Below, piece after piece: positions 46,106 through 57,676 of a stretch of DNA of 64,000 nt (the stretch's first letter is position 1; each line of letters opens with the position of its first letter). Source of the DNA: Mimosa pudica (taxonomy: Eukaryota > Streptophyta > Magnoliopsida > Fabales > Fabaceae); the NCBI GenBank assembly GCA_029929735.1, contig JAKELP010000005.1:537712-601711 (forward strand). The letters run 5' to 3'. Made by a program: the position numbers and the translations under genes. Below the pieces are notes generated by a model. That model saw only the letters and a program-made list of their open reading frames with translations. It was not told the DNA's origin and searched no databases.

Positions 46106-47160
46106 GTAAAGAGGTTATTAGATCTAAAATGAATATTATTGGTTAATTAAGTAATTAGTAACTAAATGTTACAACTGCAACCTTTACAACCACAAGTTTT
46201 ACGGGCTAACTTGCAACCTGACTCACTCCCCCTTACTACCTGCAAGGGTTCGACCTTTACAGCAAGGATTTTCTACTAAGTTCACTTAATGAACAGATTG
46301 TGATAAACACTTAAGTACAATGAATGCTCTCAATAAATGTAGAGACTTAAATACAAAGAGTACAAGATGATAACAATAAGAATAACTCTCAAGGTATTAA
46401 GTGCTCTTTTGACTTTCAAGGCTTTCTGGATATTCTCTGGGTATTACGCTTGAATGCTCTTGGCTTTTTGTGAGTTATGCTCGGTTGTTGAGGTGCTTCA
46501 TAAATGATGAAGTTGTTCCTTTTATAGTAGCCTCTAATACCCCAGATGGATAATCGGTAGTAAGGTCGTTTGAATCTAGCCGTTAATCCCTTGTTACCGT
46601 TGTTCTCATTAATGCTCATTAATGCTTAGCAGGTTTGACTTGCTTTATCTCTGAAAAGTAGTCCTGACAATTCTGCTCTGACAAAAAGCAATTCTGATAT
46701 CTGAGCATTGTACGGTCTCTGACTCTTGTGCTTGCTATCGGATGGATCTTGGCTACCGGAAGCCAAGGCTTCGTTCTGCAAGCTTTAGTGCAAGTGTGTA
46801 ATACAAGAGTGTTCACTATCGGATGCATATTTGCTATCGGTAGTGAGTCTAAGTTCTGCACTCAAATGTTAGTCCAACAGAATAATATAATCAAGTGCAA
46901 TGGGAAGCATTTTTGCTATGGGAAGCTTATCCTACTTAGACTAGGTTATCTAGGATCAGACTTAGTGTTCTTCCGCTATCGGATGCATACTACATCCGCA
47001 AGCGCTAGTTACGGTGTATTTGCTCTAAGTTATCCGGTTGTGATTTTACATCCGATTGTGTTTTAACTTAGGATTTCTAACTTTTATCTAATTCTTCCTA
47101 AGTGTTCATTATGCTCTTCCATGTTTTAGTCTTCATCAAAACTTAAGTCTTTATCTAACA

Positions 47161-47790
47161 GTTTATGTTTGAAACATCATTTTGTTTCATTTAGAAACAT
47201 GAAGGAGTCACTTATCCAACAATTTTATCAACTTTGTATAATTGTCCATCTATGCACATTGCAAGCGATATTGTGGTGGATTATTATGCATTTATAGAGC
47301 ACATTCAAACTCTTTAGATGCAAATTATCTGGCTCCTGACCAAAAGCCGATTTTACTAGGAGAATTTTGTTGGCTTAAAGTTAATAAGTGCTGCAACATA
47401 ACAGTGAAATAAAAACAATGTTCTCATAAGCATTGACGTAGCTATTCATGGAGGCTTTAAACTACGATTTCTTGATCATATAATCTGGAAATTGTGCACT
47501 CAACATAATGTCTTATTTAGACAATGCTGAAAACTTCAGGTTGCAAGCTAATATATAATGTCACATGTAACCATCTTGTAGATGCATCTATCAAATTTAT
47601 TGTATGTATACTTATTTGGTTTACATGTTATTTGGATGAGCCCATCGTTATGATATATTTCCAGAAATATAGATCTATTCCAAATCACAACCAGTGATAT
47701 TTTCAATATAAATCTTTGAGAACAAGCAGCACAACATAACTCTTTCGGAGGAATCTTCTGGTTTCTATGGATGTCAATATTTGATATCAA
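47161..47790 (-). pseudogene. Decayed Copia integrase region
   Basis: The minus strand at 47790-47548 reads KELCCAACSQ, then FLEIYHNDGLIQIT, aligning with the pre-integrase/integrase start of Copia pol (CxAC, FLERIHGDICGPIH). Further along come remnants resembling the later integrase segment (INFKPTKF, then QLYKVDKIVG), with many stops. This identifies the old 17164-53072 element as Copia on the minus strand. Confidence 0.65.
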
Positions 47791-50700
47791 TAATTTAATG
47801 GTTCATATATTTGACTTGGATGATCAAATAAGTCAAGCCAACAACAAATTTATTCATATCAGCAAACTTCTGGTTTATTGTATCATATTTCATAACCAAC
47901 ATTGAACTCTTCAACTTTCATATTGTAGAGTATCATAGTATGACATCCATTGTTCCATATTTTGGGAGATTTGACTATGTAAGTGTTGAACATTTAACTC
48001 ACACTTATACTCCAATAATCTCCCCCTCAAGTGTGAGTAGTCATACCAATAAACCACATATTCATGTAATTCAAAGACAATTTTAGTAACATAATATCCT
48101 ACATTTCATGCGGAAGATAACAAGTTTACTTACTCACATATAAATTTGGATTTCAAAAGCCATTGAAAAATAAGTCATAAAATTCTCCAAATCTGATCAA
48201 TAAATTATAGTGGAAAAGGTCTCCTATAGCATCGCTTATCTCCAATGCTAACTCAATTATACATTTAGTATTTGATTTCATATATCATTTTTCACACTTA
48301 TTACTATAACAATATCAAATAATAATTGAAATTTATTTCTCTTTCATAGCCTTATTGAACCAAAGTTCTTTTTCCTTTTTCTTATGCATATGTACTAAAG
48401 TCCTAGTATGAAAAATATGAGTTTTGGTTTTCATCGAAAACTATCCAAGAACTACATGAGATTATTGCATTCATTTATATTTCATTACCAATAATTCTCT
48501 TCAAATTGCTTCATTTGATGGTTGAAGTATGAATTCTTCAAAATAAAGAAATATGAAGAGATCTAATTGAAACACATAATGATCACAAAAATGAAGGGTT
48601 AAATAACATTAATTCAAGAGAAACTCAAAAACATATTATAATGCTAAAGAATCAATGGGTATAAGATAATGGTAATAATTTTTTTTCACAGTTTTTTTAA
48701 TCTAATTAAATACCCATATTTCTATTATGCACCCATAAATTCTACTTTCATCACATAAAACAATATCACCACCACCTTTCTTAGTGAGTTTTTGCATAAA
48801 TCAAACGAATTTTTATTCTCTCAATTACAATATGAGATAATCATATAACTTTTACCTACAAAATTTCACATAAAATCAATTTATTCTAATATTCATATCA
48901 ACATCATAATTAAATGTATAAAACTTACAGTAGCAATATATTCAAAGCCATTTAAACATTTTTATTAATAAAATGTAACATACTTGATAACAAATAATTT
49001 CTATTTTTATTGTCAATGAGTCATATTAACAAATAATTTTCATGCCCTTAAACAATAAGGTAGAAAAAAATCATAAATATTAAAATGCAAGAAATTCATA
49101 TAAATGTAATATGGGTAGAATTCTTGGAGAAATTCAATAATAAAATTGAACATTTTATCAATCAAAAGCCATTGAAAAATAAGTCATAAAATTCTCCAAA
49201 TCTGGTCAATAAATTATAGTGGAAAAGGTCTCCTATAGCATCGCTTATCTCCAATGCTAACTCAATTATACATTTAGTATTTGATTTCATATATCATTTT
49301 TCACACTTATTACTATAACAATATCAAATAATAATTATAGTTATTTCTCTTTCACAAATTAATCACAATAAATTTGAACAACAATAAATTTAAACAATAA
49401 TAGTAAAGAGCATTCTTATTGGAAATTCACAAATCATTATCACTATATTTCTCGCATTCATTTTTCATATTATTAATATTCCAAATATTGATTGGTCTTC
49501 AGGACCATACCATTGTGTTACTTGCTTTCATTGACTATAACTTCTTAGTCATATAGACTTCTAATCAAAATCTTATATTTTTATATCACCAAATGTTGGT
49601 GTCCTTAATTCACAACATGGTCATTCTCATGTGTGATTATAGCAAAATATGCTAATCAGTGTTCAGAACTTTTTTTTAACGTATTTTCCCACAAATTAAT
49701 CATATCAAATGAAATAAAAGTAATAATGTCATCAAATGAAATCATATCAAATGACCATATTATGAAAATATAATATAGAATATAATGTCATCAAATGATA
49801 TATGCAATATGTAAATAACCTTATATATATATGAAATAACAAGATAATTAATTTACATAACTAATGAAATAAATATCAACATTAAGTTATAACTGAAAAT
49901 AAACATCAAGGGGGTTATCAATTTTTCTTATGTCTTACAACAATGACCCTTCGGGGGTTATCAATATTTTTTTTATACTTTACAACAATGACCCTTCGAG
50001 GGTTATCGATATTTCATTTATTTGTATCATAATCATAAATTGATACATACTTATTCATATGACATCTAGTCATTGTGTAAATTTTTTTATACCTATCTTT
50101 ATAATCATAATCATAATCATATGACATCTCATTATTTTGTCAAATTTTCTTTCTTTTCTATGTGACTTCTTGTCATATTTTCACATTTTCTCATAATATT
50201 TGTCTTCAAAATCACATCAAATATCTTCCAAAGATATAAAACTATTTTATGTCACTTGATGCTTAAGTCATTTGTCACTTAAGTCATTTCTCATCATTGG
50301 CCTTCAAGGCTCGATAATAATATTTTGAGCATCAAAACATCAAATTTTCACTCCTCTTTTTCATGCCCCTTTTTAAATGAAAAACCATAATATGGTCTTA
50401 TACCAACAAACTTTATCAAAGCGATGAAACTTTAAGTCATCTAATAAAATAAATTTGGGAGTGTCATGGCTTCAAGCCATTGGATAAAGTGACATTATAA
50501 TGTGTGTGTTTGGCTCGACTTATTTTGAGAAATAAGCCAGCTTATTTTTGGTTTTTGCCTTTGAAAATCCAAACACACTAAATATATCATGGATTTTTAT
50601 CCCATAATGATTGAATATAAGAATAAATAACAAATTATAATAATATAAGAGTAAATAATGTAACAAATTATAACTAGAATAATATGAGTCCCAATATAAA

Positions 50701-51300
50701 AATAATAAACATAAATAACAAAATAATAAATGACAAAATAAAGGGAAATAATGAATGACATAATATAAACAAAATAAAATATATAATATAAAATGAAAAA
50801 TAAAAATAAATAAATGTGAATATTAAATGACATAATATTGTAATAATATCATATATATGATATTATATATATAACTTATATTATATATATGAATTACATG
50901 CGGTGAACCGACCAATTGAATTCATATATATAAATGCAAAACATTAAAATTAAATATGCACAACGGGAATTTTCGTGAGAAAGTAAAGGGCTTATGAATT
51001 ACAGGTGGTGAACCGACCATTCGAATTCATTGTGACAGTCTCTCTAACCCTCCGAAAGGGGTAAGGATATGATGTGAGGAAACAAATAAATAAATAAACA
51101 TAAATAGTATTATATATATACTATAATATAATAATAATAATAATAATAATAAATAATGACATAGTAAAAATAAATGACATTATATTATAATAATACTATA
51201 TATATATTGAGTAGTATTATATATATGTGTGAGTATAAGTGTGTGTAAGTGTGTGTTTTATCAACGTGTGTTAGTAATATATAAGAGTATATAAGTAATA
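47791..51300 (-). other. Old Copia 5' interior, non-coding
   Basis: Very AT-rich sequence where gag and the leader of the old Copia element should be. No open coding region is left. It holds a long direct repeat (48156-48345 and 49160-49350), a short tandem repeat around ACAACAATGACCCTTCG (49915-50015), and TA/ATA simple repeats (50630-51230). Confidence 0.6.
48156..48345 (+). repeat. Direct repeat, first copy (second at 49160-49350)
   Basis: About 190 bp beginning TCAAAAGCCATTGAAAAATA is repeated about 1.0 kb downstream with apparently a single substitution (CTGATC/CTGGTC) until the copies diverge near their ends. Confidence 0.9.
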
Positions 51301-51532
51301 CTACCTCCGGTCCTAAATATAGGACCTAGATGACTTTTTTTTTGAGAGGTTAAGGTTGCAAAATAGTCTATTAAATCATGACATATTTGATATATTTTTA
51401 GATTATTCATTAGTTTATAAGTAAAATAAACTAGTTAAAATTAGGTAAATCAATTTATAATTAACTTATTTTGTTTTTTTTTAGGATTTTTCAAAAAAGT
51501 CAATTAGGTCTTATATTTAGGACCGGAGGGAG
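51301..51532. mobile_element. Stowaway MITE, copy 2 (complete, 232 bp)
   Basis: Terminal inverted repeats CTACCTCCGGTCCTAAATAT and, on the other strand, CTCCCTCCGGTCCTAAATAT lie between TA duplications (51299-51300 and 51533-51534). Nearly the same sequence as copy 1 at 16081. Non-coding. Confidence 0.92.
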
Positions 51533-51631
51533 TATAATATATGAGTAGTATGTGTGTGTATTATCAACAACACTAAAAACAAATGTAAAGAACATACCAT
51601 AATATTTTGGAGGAAACTCGTGCTGATGACG

Positions 51632-53072
51632 TGTTATGAAATAAGAAGAAAAATTATGAACATAAGAAGAAAGATGAAGAGAATATATGCAAGACTAGAA
51701 GATGGAGGAATAAAGCATTTCTCATTCACATATTTCTTGGTACAAAATGTCTTGTACTTAACCTCTATTTATAGGTCTTCACACATTAAAACTTTGGTTA
51801 CAAGAATTAAAGAAGAACATAATGACTTATAATTATAAGAAACCTTCATAAGTCATTCATGGGGAGGTTATAAGAAAAGGAATCCTAAGGGGTCGTTTGG
51901 TTCGCTGGAACTGGTTTTGGTGGAAGTGGAAGTGGAAGTGGAGGTGGATGTAGGAGTGGAAGTGGAGGTGGAAGTCGGGTTTTAATGTGTCTTTGGTGTA
52001 TGGTAAGTGTATATGGAAGTGAGTATTTTTTAATATTTATATATGTAAATAAAATATGAATTTCCCAAAATGCCCCTAAATTAAAATAAAAAGAAAAAGA
52101 AAAGATTTTCTTCTCTCCTCATCATCTTTTTCACCATCACCACACCCACTGCCACCAACCCACCACCACCACACCCACTGCCACCAACCCACCACCATCA
52201 CACCCCCCACCACCATCACCAAGGAGCTTCCACCACACCACACCCCCACCACCATCTAACCTACCACCACCACCCCCCACCACCATCTAACCCACCCACC
52301 ACCACCATCACCACCGATTCCCCACCGCCACCGCCACCCCACCGCCATCTAACCCACCACTACCACCGAGTCCCGACCACCATCTAACCCACCCACCACC
52401 ATCATCTTCACCAAGCCCCCACCACCACCATCACCACCGAGCCCCCACCACCACCACCCAAACCACCACTAGTCCACCACCAACTTCATTGTCAACAATG
52501 GAGATGTTGCCTTCACCATTGAAGTCTCTCACTTCAACTTTTAGCTTGAAACAGCGGCGGGGCGGTGGTGGAGATGTCGTGGTGCGGCGGCGGAGCGCCG
52601 GCGGTGGAAGGAACCAGCGTCGCCGCCGTGGTGTGGCGGTAGGGCGGAGGCGGCGGCAGTGGACGTGGGGTTGTCATCGATGGGTGAGGGAAGGAGGAGA
52701 GAGAGAAAGAAAGGAAGGAGATGAAGAATTGTGCTTGGGAAGGAGGAGAGAGAAAGAATGGTGTGTGGCATTGTAAAGGGAGGACAGAGTTGGAAATAGG
52801 CAAAAGTCATGAGGATAAATTTGTCAACAAAAGATGGGTTCCAAGGAAGTGGTCCACTTCCATAGGTTTTGGGATGGAACCCATTTTGAGGTTTTTGATG
52901 GAAGTGGAAGTGGAAGTGGAAGCCCATTTCCATCACACCAAAGACACATGTTGGTGATTTCCACTTCCACTTCCACTTCCCTACCCCCAATTCCAGCGAA
53001 CCAAACGACCCCTAAGAGTTGTGGAATCACATAGACATTCACTCATACAACAATATTTCAATATTCATAACA
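51632..53072 (-). repeat. 5' LTR of the old Copia element, interrupted
   Basis: Same LTR as 17164-17484, interrupted by the Harbinger-type element at 51889-53012. Without the insert and its TAA duplication it is 314 bp. Confidence 0.9.
51889..53012. mobile_element. Harbinger/Tourist-type element, 1,124 bp
   Basis: Perfect 22-bp terminal inverted repeats begin GGGGTCGTTTGGTTCGCTGG. TAA duplications flank it (51886-51888 and 53013-53015). Just inside each end are arrays of the hexamer GGAAGT, inverted at the right (about 51911-51975 and 52898-52978). The interior holds a CCACCA-rich low-complexity tract (52130-52490) and a GC-rich part (52550-52680). No transposase is encoded. The uninterrupted target survives in the other LTR at 17425-17427. 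Confidence 0.9.
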
Positions 53073-53077
53073 ATAAC

Positions 53078-54565
53078 TATAATAACAATAACTATAATGA
53101 TAAAATAGTAAATTAATAATTATCACTCTTCCCACCTCCTTGATCAAACAAACCCCAAAAACAAACAGGCTCTAAAATTCACCACCACCACCTAAACTCT
53201 CTTCCTCTTCTTTATCTCTGCGGAAATTCTTCTCTTCCAGCATCTTTGGGCACATTTTTCACATGTAATCCGAGATTCAAACTTAGGTAAACATTCTTCA
53301 TCCTTACGTATATGTTTTTCTCAGTTTTTGGGAAAGATTGAGGGGTGCTCCGATTTGGGAAAACTGATTTGAGGAAGGGAAATTGTTAAAAACTGGACTC
53401 ACATATGAATGTGAGTGGGGATTCAACATGCAAGTTTTTTTTCATGGGGAGTGGAAGAAAAGATTTGCTACTCATTCATCTCTGTTCTTCCTTCGTTACA
53501 GTGGTTGTTGGTAGTGATTTGGAGTTTTAATCACAGAAGCAACTCTTAAGAGCTTCAAGAAACGTTTTTGGTGAGATCTTTTTCCTATCTCTACATTTTC
53601 TACAACTTAGGAATTTTGGGAGTGAGGGACTGATTTTAATATAGAAGTTGGGGTACAAAAACTTTAAATTAGTTGCTGTGAAAACTTAAATAAGTTGATG
53701 TTTTGTATGTGCTGGTGTGATTGCTTGAGTTTTGTTGCAATGTGAAGTGTAAAAATGTGTTTGAGGTGCTTGTATATGAATTGGAAAATGTTATTGTATT
53801 TTTGCTGCATTGGCCGAACTGAATGTGTTGTGTATTCTCCATTTCTTTGATTTATGAAAGTGTTGAATTGTGTTAATGAACTGGAAAATTTCATTATATT
53901 TAAAGACATGTTCCTTATGTGATTCTAAGGGCGACTTGGGTATTTTCTGTTTGGATTCTGACCTGAAATTTACAGTATTCACATCAACTTGAGCCTTGTT
54001 TGGTCATTTAAAATTGTAAACCTGAATTGAGGGATCCTAATTTGAAAATTTTACTAAGCTATGGTGAGTGTTTTGTAAAAATTGAAAAGGCTAATCTAAA
54101 TCTGAAATTGGTTATTTGAAATACTCAATGTAGATGTGTCTTGAAAATAATCTTAAAGCAAAGGTACTCTTAGTAATGTAATTCATGTATGAAGATCTGT
54201 GATGAAACAAATGTGATGCAAGGATATTTGAATTAGGTGGTGGCTGGAATAAAATTTGTTGCATGTGTGATTGTAATTTTCTTAATCTCAAACTGTTATA
54301 ATTAAATCAGTTTTGAGGCAGTGAGGGAAGTACTTTCTTTGACTGAATATTGTCTTATTGGACAGTGAAAATTTGTGTGAGGTGTTTGTTGTTGATACAT
54401 GTTTGTTAGATAAGTTGTATTGATGAAAGTTGTTCATGAATGTGTGATAAAATGATGCTGATTTTGTTAAATTGCTATAATTATTGTAGGAAAAGTTAGG
54501 TGTGACAGGTACCCAACCCAACGTGCGGCGGAGTGAAGAAGCAAAGTGAAAATGAAGTTAACGTG
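53078..54565 (+). promoter_or_regulatory. Upstream and probable 5' leader of the QTRT2-like gene
   Basis: Single-copy-looking sequence. A CT-rich stretch (about 53190-53285, CTCTCTTCCTCTTCTTTATC type) ending ACTTAG/GTAAAC could be a 5' untranslated exon. TTATTGTAG/GAAAAG near 54490 could be the matching acceptor, giving a leader intron of about 1.2 kb. No coding region is supported. Confidence 0.45.
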
Positions 54566-56833
54566 ATGAAGACATGTAGTGGGGGAGCACGTGCGGGTAT
54601 GTTAGAAATAGGAGGCTGTCCAAATCCCATAGAGACTCCTTCGCTTCTCTTGTCCACCCGCAAAGGCCTTCCTCACTTCATCTCTCCCGACCTTCTCTCC
54701 TCTCTCCCCTCTCCTGATTCTCGCCTCCTTCAAGTCTCCCCTCTCCACTTGTAACCTCCTCACCTACACTTCATTCCTAATCATTGTTTTAGTTTTTGAC
54801 TCAAAGCATGTGCCTCCTCCATTATTTTAGCCAATGCATGATTTTGTGTAATGGAAGATGAGCTTGGAGTTGTGTAGACAAATGGATTTTTGTGATGTGT
54901 TACATGGCATGTCTATAAGGGACCTAATTGTGTATTTCATGTAGATAATTACTCCATCTTGTCATTAAGTCATATTTTGATACTTTTAATTATATTAGTT
55001 AAGTTAATGGAAAATGAGCATGTAAATGGGTCATTGAGTTGAATTACATTGCATATCTATAGTGGACTTAATTGTGTATTTACTCTATGTTCTTAAAGGA
55101 TGTTAATCAAATTAGTTAAATTTACATGATATTATTAAACTATTAGAACCATCCGTTCCCTTGCTCTCTTACTTGTTTATTATTAATAAGCAATTAAGCA
55201 TTATTAGAAATAGTTTAGGGAATATGTGTGAAAAAATAGAAATATGTCTTGTATTTAGGAATAAAGTCACCTACCTCAGTAGCTAATATATTTAGGAACG
55301 TAGAGAGTAATAATTATTCACTACTGTGATGTTGCTTGTTTTCAACTTGGGGATAGCATCGTTGCTTTTCAGATGTATTTGGGGGGTTTTGTATTTTGGT
55401 GATTGTGTTTTAGATGGGTTGGGTCTTGGGTCTGACTATTGTAACACTAGTGTTGTTGGTATGTGTTACTTGGGGGGAAGCTATTATGCTACGTTCATGT
55501 TGGAGTTATATTGAGAAATTCTAGATGGCTATAGTATATCATTGATTTGGGTTGAGTTGCATAACCTGTGACAAATGTGCTTTTGTAGTTTGGAAGGACT
55601 TCCTACAAAAACTATATCAAAAATAGGGGGGCTCCATCAATTGCTCAGTTTGCATGAGTATGGGATTGCAGCTGTAATTAGGGATTCTGTTAGTTGTCTT
55701 CCTGAGGCTGTTGGTAGTACCAGACTGGGGGCTTCTTTTGAAACCCCTTGTGGTCGTCTCTTGGTAAAAATAATTTATTCTTGCCGAGTAGCTGGCTGAA
55801 TTGATTAGTTCATTGTTTTTGTTTGACACAATGTTGAATTTCATAAAGGTTATTAATTTTGACAGATTAAACCTAAAGATTATATGGAAATGATTTCACA
55901 CATGAGGCCAAACATATGGGTTGCTTTGGCTGATGAGGTACCTGCTTGGGTAACGGTTAAAAGGAACAAAATATCTGTGGATCGAACTGTCAAATGGCTT
56001 GATGACTGCCTTGCATTGAATCCGGTAAAGGAAAATGCATGATTACATGTGATATTGTTATTCTTCTCTCTGTTAGAATGGAATGAATTCTGCATAATTT
56101 ATCATTAATTTTTGTCCAAGATGGTCAAAAGGATTTCGTTTCCATATTATCAGCTTTTGCTATGTTTTCAACGTTATTACTTAAAGCCCTTTATCAAGAT
56201 CCTTGATGCAATGTGAGGGCAAGAAGACAAAGGGTCAAATCTTGGACCAAATTATTGAGCTCTTCAAATAGAAGATGAACTGCTCCCCTACTCATACACT
56301 CACTACAAACTTATGCTCCCTAGCTCTTTATTTGGTTAAAATTTGTTTGCATCCCATGTGTTGCATGGAGTTTGAGTAATGAACCACATTATCTGTGGCC
56401 TATGGGTAGTGCTGTTTGGTTGAATTTTTATTTACTTGTATATATCTATATAATAGATTTGAGGTCTATACAATTGCTAGTCATGCTTTCACTCTCACTC
56501 CCACTTTTCATCATAAGTGGAAAGGAAAAGGAATTGCAAAGCATTTTTCTTTGATTGACTTAAGGCTTACCATTCAGCCTTGCATTCATGTGTTTGTAAT
56601 TATCGTCTAGTTGGTTTTGTGTTGACATAAATTATTCGTAAACTTATTTATTTAATATATTCGCTTTGTGACTAAGCACTATGGTATCAACATGATGGAC
56701 TTAATTCAGCTAGACATGCATTTATCTTTGAAAATGCAGGAAGGTGGATGTGCCTTTGGTGCCATTGTTGGAGGTCCATGTTTGGAACAACGTAAGCGTT
56801 GTGCAGAGGAGGTAGCCCAGCGAAATGTATCAG
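54566..56833 (+). CDS. QTRT2: Queuine tRNA-ribosyltransferase accessory subunit 2, 5' half
   Basis: Exons are 54566-54750, 55589-55763, 55866-56024 and 56740-56833, all GT-AG with frame kept, about 204 residues. They match the N-terminal half of the eukaryotic non-catalytic TGT subunit: ARAGMLEIGGCPNPIETPSL, LLSTRKGLPHF, LEGLPTKTISKIGGLHQLLS, GASFETPCGRLL, MRPNIWVALADEVPAWVT, FGAIVGGPCLEQRKRCAEEV and QRNVSG. In eukaryotes this subunit pairs with QTRT1 to put queuine at the wobble position of GUN-anticodon tRNAs. The start ATG (54566) is the most conservative choice; an upstream ATG at 54552 is out of frame. The zinc-binding C-terminal half lies beyond the window, past a Gypsy insertion in the next intron. 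No stop or frame break is seen. Confidence 0.85.
54751..55588 (+). other. Intron 1 of the QTRT2-like gene
   Basis: An 838-bp GT-AG intron, AT-rich, without recognisable elements or coding sequence. Confidence 0.75.
56025..56739 (+). other. Intron 3 of the QTRT2-like gene
   Basis: A 715-bp intron with GT at 56025 and AG at 56738-56739. No nested element is recognised. Confidence 0.75.
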
Positions 56834-57208
56834 GTTCTTCCCTTTTTCTGAAATGGCATCTTACTAAATTAATATTTTACTATTATTAACACCTGAGTTT
56901 CATGGGTAGTGTTAAATTATTACTGGGGCTTACCATAAAGTAAATATTGGATACATAGTTTGCATGGTATTTATCTATTTACAGCTTGAGTTTTATAGCT
57001 GGTGAAAAATTATGTGAATGTGGTGAAATTTACTTCTTAGTAATTATTACATGCCACTGATCTCTGGTCAGCCTAGCTTATGGTAGATGCAGCTCATACT
57101 TTGGATATGGCTCAATTTGGTCTACTTTGGCCCTTCATATAAATTATTTTTTCCCTCGCCTTCTGTTGTTTGTTTCTCGGCCAAAGTAGAGTGATCAGGC
57201 ACTACTAG

Positions 57209-57676
57209 TGATAAGATGTATGGGAAGAAATATAAGAAGAGAAAATGATGTGATATTAAATTGTTTAGTTGTCTTTCAAGTTAGTGTCTTAGTGTCATTA
57301 TCTAGATGTTTCCTAAGTGTAAGAGTCTTAGTGTCTTGGTCATTCTAGATATTTCCTAGTATAAGTGTCTTGACTTGTCCTAAGTGTCATTCTAGATAAT
57401 TCCTAAGTATAAGTGTCTTGGCTATTCTAGATGCTTCTTTGTAAGACCAAAGTGCCCTTGGCCTTGGTCTATAAATAGGACCCTTTTGCTTATTGTATGG
57501 TATGCTTTATGAATGAATGAAATGTTATATGTTTGGTCAATTTTCTGCTTTCCCCCTCCACTTCTCTAATTCTATTTCCCCCTCCAAGTTCTTTTCTCTT
57601 ACTTCCCTCATATATCCAAATCTGTCCAGCCACTAATCTAAGCATATATCAACATTCTTAAGCTCGTTTTACATCA
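57209..57676 (+). repeat. 5' LTR of the Gypsy element
   Basis: 468 bp, from TGATAAGATGTATGGG to CTCGTTTTACATCA. The TATA box TATAAATAG is at 57470-57478. Imperfect internal repeats of TAAGTGTCTTGG and TCATTCTAGAT motifs occur at 57285-57435. Confidence 0.95.

Larger units (their letters stand above)
41584..46173 (+). mobile_element. Long solo-LTR-like element, copy 2
   Basis: It starts TGTAACATCCCAAC and ends AAATGTTACA. It is 4,590 bp, colinear with copy 1 (17833-22891) but without the TRIM array. CTGCAAC occurs on both sides (41577-41583 and, after one extra A, 46175-46181), so the target duplication is slightly irregular. It shares the CT-rich leader, the palindrome pair, the GCGACAG/GTAATC and TTTTTGCAG/GTATTC signals and the terminal hairpins. 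A duplicated stretch at about 45283-45350 repeats CCTACGGTTGTTT-GGCATTGAAGAG twice. No protein domains. It interrupts the older solo LTR. Confidence 0.8.
32170..47160 (-). mobile_element. Older solo LTR split by two later insertions
   Basis: Segments 32170-32238, about 41471-41583 and 46174-47160 form one LTR of about 1.16 kb. Minus-strand ends are TGTTAGATAAAGAC and CACTTTCA. Exact flanking duplications are GTTTA (32165-32169 and 47161-47165). Its sequence (CACAAGAGG..GGATGAATTG, ACTGGTTCGGTC, GGTTCACCTGCAA, ACGGGCTAACTTGCAACCT) is related to the LTR of the Copia element nested in it. No internal region accompanies it, so it is a solo LTR. It is inserted in the old Copia element. Confidence 0.85.
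17164..53072 (-). mobile_element. Old Copia retrotransposon expanded by nested insertions
   Basis: Its LTRs begin TGTTATGAAATAAG and end TTCATAACA as read on the plus strand. The outer flanks are an exact 5-bp repeat ATAAC (17159-17163 and 53073-53077). A polypurine tract (AAGGGGGAG on the minus strand) abuts the left LTR, so that LTR is the 3' one. On the minus strand the sequence after the right LTR is CGTCATCAGCACGAG, at the primer-site position. The internal region contains decayed Copia pol continuing across insertions (47161-47790, then 31685-32164). Subtracting the nested elements and their TSDs leaves about 6.5 kb. No open gag or pol remains. Confidence 0.85.

Noticed and set aside
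50597..50833. 78-residue hydrophobic open frame that looks like a membrane peptide
   Set aside because: Composed of Ile/Tyr/Phe codons from an AT-rich simple-sequence tract; no homology or regulatory context.
52489..52990. Open frames within the Harbinger-type element
   Set aside because: They translate inverted hexamer arrays and GC-rich low-complexity DNA; no transposase motif in any frame.
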